The notes under the pieces were generated by a model. It was not told the DNA's origin. It made no database searches and saw only the letters and a program-made list of their open reading frames with translations. A stretch of 64,000 bases of DNA from contig NC_133917.1 of assembly GCF_964199755.1 (NCBI RefSeq), positions 5,027,967 to 5,091,966 of the forward strand. The letters run 5' to 3'. Made by a program: the position numbers and the translations under genes. The DNA is from Larus michahellis. Taxonomy: Eukaryota; Chordata; Aves; Charadriiformes; Laridae. Shown piece by piece: positions 58,501 to 64,000 of the stretch; positions within the stretch are counted from its first letter, which is position 1, and every line of letters begins with the position of its first letter.

Positions 58501-61500
58501 CCCCAGTGCTTGTGACCGCATCTGTCTCACCGCCATGAGCCCACCCCGTCTCCCAGCCCATCCAGACAGCCTGGATGCTGGGGTCCTTTCTCTCCCACCA
58601 GGCTGCTCCCAAAAGATGAGCTGCCTTCTTCCCAGTCCTCTCAATACCTGAGCACTGGTGTCTGGGTTGTACAGGTCTCCTGGCTTCTGCCCCCGCTGGT
58701 CCAGGCTGTAGTACTTACAGTGGCTCCACTGCACCACGGGGGGATTCTGGGGGGTCTGGGGGCCATTGGGTACATTCAGCTGCATCACAACCACGCCAGG
58801 GCCTGACGGAGACACCCCTGGGGAGAGACAACTGCAGCAGTATTGCCCAGGCTCTGCGCACTGCTGCTGCTGCCGCTTGCTGTGGGACAAGAGGCAGCCT
58901 GTCTGTGCAACTTCGCCCTCTTCCCTACACCACCATGTTCTCTCCTCCGCCACTGCTGCCTGGCCAGGTGGGCTGAAAAAAGGCCCCACCAAGACCCAGT
59001 TGGGATCCCTCTCTGATATCACAGCTCACATCAGAGTGATGACTTTTAATACAGGAGAAATGCGAGCAGAGGGGACAAGTTGAAGGCAACTTGGGTGACC
59101 TCTCTGAGCATCACAGCAAACCCTCCAGCAAAGGGTCTAACCACAGAGCTGGGTGCAGTGCTCGAGTATCCTGGTTCCAGCTCTTGCACCAGTTCCCCAG
59201 GTCCCAGCCCACCTCCCTGCAGCTGGGACAGGATGCAGGAATCCCGACGCTCCTCTCATCCACATCCCTGGTCCCAGGAGCTGCCCCGGTGACACTAAGG
59301 TGCGTTGCCAGCAGAGGGAGTCCACAGCCCACAGCAGCTCCCTCTGCCCACTCCCGCCCTGCCCTGCCTGCCCACCACGGCGGGAAAATGCCAGGCACAG
59401 GCCAGCAACGGCCTGGAGCAAAGTCACTGTGCCACGTCCTGATAATTCCCAGTGGGCTGGGGGATGGGTAAGGCTAAGGAATCCCATCGCACAGAAGCTG
59501 CCAGACTTGGCTCTGAATTGGCAGCTCTACAGCCCCTACAAAACCTGACCCAAGCTGTGCACAGTCGCTGCCAACCCTGACCAGGGGCCCCTCTTACCTG
59601 AATACTGCTGCTGCATCTGCGGCGGGCTGCAGGGTGACGGGGACTGTGGCATCTGGTACTGTTCAGAGCCAGGTGGCTGAAGGAACCCCACCGAAGGGCT
59701 GTGAAGCAGAGAGTGCTCTGGTGAGGGGATGGGGAGAAACCCAGCCGCCTCTGGAGCAGCACAGAAGCACCGCGCGCTGCAGGACAGCTGTGTCCAGGAG
59801 GTGCTGACCATGGGGACTAGGATTGGGCAAGCCGAAGCGATGACCAGCATCTACGGTGCCCAGCCACCTCCTCTAGCTGCAGGAGGAGGATGCTAACACC
59901 CTTTCAGTAGGCGTAGCCTACTTCCTCCCTTTCTCCCCAAGGCAGACCAGAGACAGAGAAGCTTTTACCTGGTGCCGTTCTGCTGGGCAGTTGGGATGAC
60001 GCTGTAGTAGATGGGAACCCCTCCAGCCTGAAGCCCGCCCTGAACAGACTGGCTGGCTGGTACAAGCACTGGCTGCTGGAAGGGCTGCTGGACCACACTC
60101 TGGGACTCATTGGCCACAGGAACCTGTGCGGGGAGGAAAGAAGCAGCCCTAAGGAATGACAGGTAACAGAGCAGGAACAGGGAGAACTGGCTCCAAAGAG
60201 ACACCAGCGAGGTCCATACACGGTAGAAGAGGTGCCAGATGTCTACTGCAGCCCAGAGCAATCTTGCCCAGGCAAGGGCAGCCCCTCCAAGCTCTTCTGT
60301 GAACACAACGGCGAAGAGCCCAACTGCACTCTGTCCTCCATCTCAAGACATGTCCTACACAGATTCAAATGTGGACATGCCCTCCCCAAGCTGGCAAGCA
60401 GGCAGTATCTTCTCACGGCGAGTGAGTCTCTGCCTTTGGCTCCATCACTCTGGCACAGGAACAGGGCACTTCCCGCAAGGCCTGCGCAGCTGAGGCTCCC
60501 TCCCCAGCAGCCCCTCACCGGAGATCAACTGATGCCTACCTGGTATGAAGGCAGTGGACTGTACTGGACCATCAGGCCTTGCATCTGGCTCCCCATACCG
60601 CTCCTCTGGCTGCTGAGAAGGCCAGGGGGCTGCGCCTGCTGCACTCCCATCATACTCTGCAGCTGGCCCCCCATGCTGTTCCTCTGGCTGTTGAGGAGCC
60701 CGGGGGGCTGTGCTTGCTGCACTCCCATTACACCTTGGTATGTTTGCTGCTGGTTGGACATCATTGGCTGTAAACCTGTCAGAACAGCATTTATATGGAG
60801 CAGCTTTCCAGCTGGCCACAGGAAACAGCCTAAGACTTGGCACATGAGGGCTTAAATTCTGCTTTGCCGCCATCTCTTGCTAAAGAGTGAGAAAAGGGCT
60901 TCCCTTACGGCAGATGTAAAAAGACCTGAAGGAAGCTCCTGGCTTTAAATCCACCTTAGAGCACCTCAGTGCATGCCACATGCCGAGAGGGAGGGAAAAG
61001 ACTAAAGCAGCCTTCGCAGCCCGGCCACATTGCGACTCTCCCTTGCACAATCAAGAGGCACTCTACAGTCAGCAAGTCCAGCAAAGAGTGGGAGACAGGG
61101 AAGAGCAGCCTGGCCCCAGGCAGCGCATGGGAGATCCTTAAGAGCCACCAAGAGTGTCAGGAAAGGGAAACATGACCCTCCCCCCTTCTGTGCCCCCTTA
61201 CCCGGCTGCTGGGACTGCTGGGGGAGCTGCTGAGTGCGCTGGGAGCTGTAGGCCACTGGGTGACTGAGAGATCGGTATTGCTGGCTGGAGTTCGGGTACT
61301 GCCCAGGAGGGTAGTAAGAAACCTGAATCTATCAGAATCAAGAAAACATGGTGATGAGAACACAAGAGGGAGTGGGACCAAGAAAGCTGGTCCCCCAGGA
61401 CCAGTTTTCTCTCTCACCTGGCCTGGCTTCTGCCGAAGGAAACCACCCAGGGCTTTGGCTCTGGCCAGATGATATCTCCTCAGGGAACCGCAGCCCCTTC

Positions 61501-62894
61501 CCGCTCCTCCCAGCCTCCACATCCAAGCATTTCCCAGCACAGTAGTGCAAGAGCACAGTAGGCACAATTCTCATCACAGCAAAGGGGAACAATCCCAGAG
61601 GTCATAATGCCCTGCAGGACCCCAAAGAGAGCTTAGAGGTGTCAGCCCTGAATCTGGTTGCTGTCCCTCCCCCAACGCTACGAGCCAGGAATGGCCAGAG
61701 GGGTCCCCAGAGAGGTGCCTTGTGAGCTCAGAGGAGCAAGGGGGCAGAGATCATCCTGTGCCGAGCGAGGGTGCGTGCCAACCCACAGCTTGGGCCCCTG
61801 TGTATCGATCCATCACAAACACGCAGCAGAAAAAGAGGGGCCCCACTCTCAAGGAACTGTTCTCTGGGCTCCCCGGCAGCCCCTCGCCCGACGGCTCTGG
61901 GCTGAGGGGCGCAGCCCCTCCAGGCTTGCGCATGTCCTTACTTGCTGGGGAGGCTGAATGTAGCCCTGGGGCTGCAGCACCTGCTGTGTGGGGGCCGTGT
62001 GCCCTGAGGCGGAGTAGTTGGAGGTGGAAATGGGCTGCCCAGGGGTTGCCATGATGAATCCTGTTTGCTGAGGATGCTGGGAGATGAGGGATGACTGGAA
62101 CATAGCCGAGGAAGGATCCGGTGCTTCTGTAGAGCCCTGTCGGCTGAGGCTGATCTGCCCAAAGGGGTTGCTGAGTTCGTCGGCCTGCATCGGGGATAAG
62201 CGGGAAGGATGGAGGAGGACAGCATGTAGGACAACAGCATGTAGGACATAGCTCTGCTGAGTAGACTGCAGACCCCATCTCCCTACACTGTGGAGGAGCT
62301 CGCCCAAGAAACGTCCCCCAAAAGGAGCCACAGAGCAAGAGCATTCTGCAGGACAGGGGCTAGGGGCATGCGAGCTGCTGGGGGGGCCCAAATGCTCAGC
62401 GGACACTGGTGACATGCAGGGCCCCACACAGGCAGGGGTGGCCCCAGCACAGAGGCCATGTCCTATGGAGCGCGCTGTTCCCAAAAGACAACAGAGGGCT
62501 GGCTGAGACCACAGGGCAGCCATGGCCCCTGCCCCCCAGTGCTGGGCACAAACATTCACTTCCTGGTGGAGCTCTGGGCTTGGCACTTGCTCTTCCCCAG
62601 GCTCTTTCCAGGATTAGCCATTCCAGCAGTGCCCGGCCCCGGTGGGTCCCACAGCCTCAGGCATGCCACTGCCTTGACCCCACCGCAGCGCAGAGCCTCC
62701 ATGAATCCCAAACCCACTGGGTGCAATGTCCGCGACATACCTGATTAGCAAAAGCTCATACAACACAAACACAACACAGGAGTACAATAGAAACAGCGCA
62801 GAAGAGGAAACGGGGTTTATACCAGGTTGTACTGCTGGGGTGGAGAGACTGGCAAGAGGACTTGGGGGCAGGAGCTTGGAGAATACTGAACAGG
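55561..62894 (-). CDS. R3HDM2: R3H domain-containing protein 2, C-terminal 11 exons (partial)
   Basis: Predicted nucleic-acid-binding protein; its R3H and SUZ domains are encoded beyond the window. Visible exons (minus strand): 62894-62823, 62184-61942, 61322-61202, 60775-60540, 60123-59969, 59698-59598, 58817-58648, 58475-58331, 58244-58144, 57608-57530, 55904-55561; 588 residues to the TAG at 55563-55561, all in phase. The sequence is the long Gln/Pro/Ser-rich, low-complexity region (ADELSNPFGQISLSRQGS, VPIYYSVIPTAQQNG, GDGRYSLLGQPLQYN) followed by the conserved C-terminal globular segment (VVLGRVLEVTDLPEGITRTE to NYDLRVLERASSQ). Two oddities: the intron after exon 57608-57530 has a GC donor, and exon 60775-60540 carries a 26-residue tandem duplication. 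Close similarity to mammalian R3HDM2 rather than R3HDM1 in the C-terminal part, plus synteny next to STAC3, supports the name. Confidence 0.93.
57524..57530 (-). other. R3HDM2: GC-type 5' splice site in R3HDM2
   Basis: Exon ends GATGTAG and the intron begins GCAAGTGAC, the classical AG|GCAAGT context of GC-AG introns. Using it gives the family sequence DVVLGR across the junction with a normal AG acceptor at 55905; no GT nearby keeps frame and conserved residues. Confidence 0.85.
60573..60728 (-). repeat. R3HDM2: 78-base tandem duplication inside an R3HDM2 exon
   Basis: Copy 1 at 60728-60651 and copy 2 at 60650-60573, in frame, no indels, differing at about 15 of 78 positions by eye, mostly transitions. 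Protein copies begin MGVQQAQPPGLLNSQRNSMG and MGVQQAQPPGLLSSQRSGMG, 26 residues each. Confidence 0.85.
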
Positions 62895-64000
62895 CTGCAG
62901 CGCTGGGACCGGCTAAGACCAGCAGAGAAGGGAGTGGGAGGAGAGAGATTTGGGTGGGAAAAGAGGAGGGGGGAAGGAAGGATATAGGAGGAAGGAGAGA
63001 AAGAAGGAACAACAAGGTTAGTCAACTGAGCCAATTGCAAACACACGGAGGGGGCCGTTGCAGAGGGTTGGAAAGCATGGAGACCAGAACGGGGGAGCGT
63101 TCGTCTCTGTGAAGACATACAGCCTGGCCAGTTGCTTTGTGGAAGCTGGGAAGGCCAACCATGTCCACAAAGCAGCTCTCGCCTGGCATGCACGGTGACA
63201 CAAGCTCACAAAGGCCAGCTACGGCCAACAGCAGCAGGAGAGCCACTTGCCCCCAGCACAACCTTCGTGCCTGTCCCACTCCACTGCCCACTCGTGTGTG
63301 GCGCTGACGCCCGCCGCTCTCTGCAGCGCTCCTGAACCTTTCCTGCGGGTAATGTCTTTTCTTCACTCCTGCTTTCTGCAGGGGCCCCTCTCACTTTGTC
63401 ACTGGGAGGACCTGCTGATGCCTGTTTATGACAACACCCAATTCAAGCACCGAACATGTACCGGTCAGCACTGGATTGTTTTTTTGATTATTTGATTTGA
63501 CCTCTAGTGAAACAGAAGGTGCACGCGTATGGGGGCCAGTGCATCCTCAGACCTTTCACCAACAGTCAAACACACGAAAAAAAAATTTCCAGGACCTAAA
63601 TGATTAGAACAGCCAAACAGTGGAAGATACGAAACAAAACCCCTGCAAGACACAGTGATCCTGCACAAGCTCCAGGAGCCTTCTCCGTGTTCAAACCTCC
63701 CACTCAGGGCACTGTGCTCTGTCCCATGCCATGCTACCGCTCCAGACAGACACTCCCGTTAGCCTCAGCGCCGGACTCTGGCTCGCTCAGGGAAACCCCT
63801 CACCTCCCTTGAGTGTCAGTGTCCTCTGCAAACAGATCCCCAACGCTGGAGCCAGTCCAGGGCCCAAGAACTGCAAGTTCCCCCTATCCTTATACAGACA
63901 GCAACAGACAGCAAGGAGCCGTTCATGTTATCTGCAGCAAAAGCTGTTCAAGGCTTGTTTCCTTCTCCCATCCCATCCCACTGAAAACACTTAGAATTGT
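62895..64000 (-). other. R3HDM2: R3HDM2 intron, no exon recognised
   Basis: Sequence upstream of the first visible R3HDM2 exon (acceptor at 62895). I see no further family sequence, no transposon and no strong repeat; an A/G-rich patch lies at 62935-63012. The gene continues past the window edge. Confidence 0.5.

Noticed and set aside
62700-63200. A minus-strand donor-like CAG|GTATGT at about 62734 suggesting another R3HDM2 exon
   Set aside because: The segment preceding it has no R3HDM2-like sequence; instead the 72-base exon ending at 62823 continues straight into the next exon (QQYNL-ADELSN) in the family order.

Overview
This window looks like a piece of a bird genome, most likely a GC-rich microchromosome. 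The genes are compact and intron-rich, the background is very GC- and CpG-rich with many G/C homopolymer runs, and the only clear transposon is a 5'-truncated CR1 LINE whose 3' end resembles avian CR1 copies. Five host genes occur in the order LRP1 - NXPH4 - SHMT2 - NDUFA4L2 - STAC3 - R3HDM2 (six loci, two of them cut by the window edges), which is the order I know from mammalian 12q13-type synteny. Identification rests on translated exon sequence remembered from the vertebrate families; no search was run.

Layout. 1-6395 (+): the last 15 coding exons and 3' UTR of LRP1. 6.4-9.2 kb: intergenic, with a TG microsatellite, a near-perfect CTCF motif and a CpG island. 9.3-23.4 kb (+): NXPH4, two coding exons split by a 12.4 kb intron that carries minisatellites and AT-rich islands. 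23.6-28.3 kb (+): complete 12-exon SHMT2 with a paired ATF4-type (CARE) motif in intron 1. 29.2-35.6 kb (-): complete four-exon NDUFA4L2 (87 aa). 35.6-49.3 kb: a 14 kb interval with no recognised gene, made of AT-rich islands, CpG-rich minisatellites, a CpG island at 40.4-41.2 kb, the CR1 copy, and a strong orphan CpG-island promoter at about 48.4-49.0 kb. 49.35-54 kb (-): complete 11-coding-exon STAC3. 55.2-62.9 kb (-): the last 11 coding exons of R3HDM2, whose 5' part lies beyond position 64000.

Every gene model was built by checking each splice junction and reading phase by eye; all keep frame (LRP1 701 aa C-terminal, NXPH4 271 aa, SHMT2 501 aa, NDUFA4L2 87 aa, STAC3 368 aa, R3HDM2 588 aa C-terminal). 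The genes do not form one pathway. SHMT2 and NDUFA4L2 are both mitochondrial and both stress-responsive in other vertebrates (ATF4 and HIF respectively); STAC3 is the muscle excitation-contraction coupling adaptor; NXPH4 is a secreted neurexin ligand; LRP1 is an endocytic receptor.

Most interesting observations: an apparently orphan ETS/CRE promoter next to STAC3; a palindromic CARE pair in SHMT2; a convergent CTCF motif pair that would enclose NXPH4-SHMT2-NDUFA4L2; a 26-residue in-exon tandem duplication and a GC-AG intron in R3HDM2; and AT-rich, octamer-bearing islands in the gene deserts.
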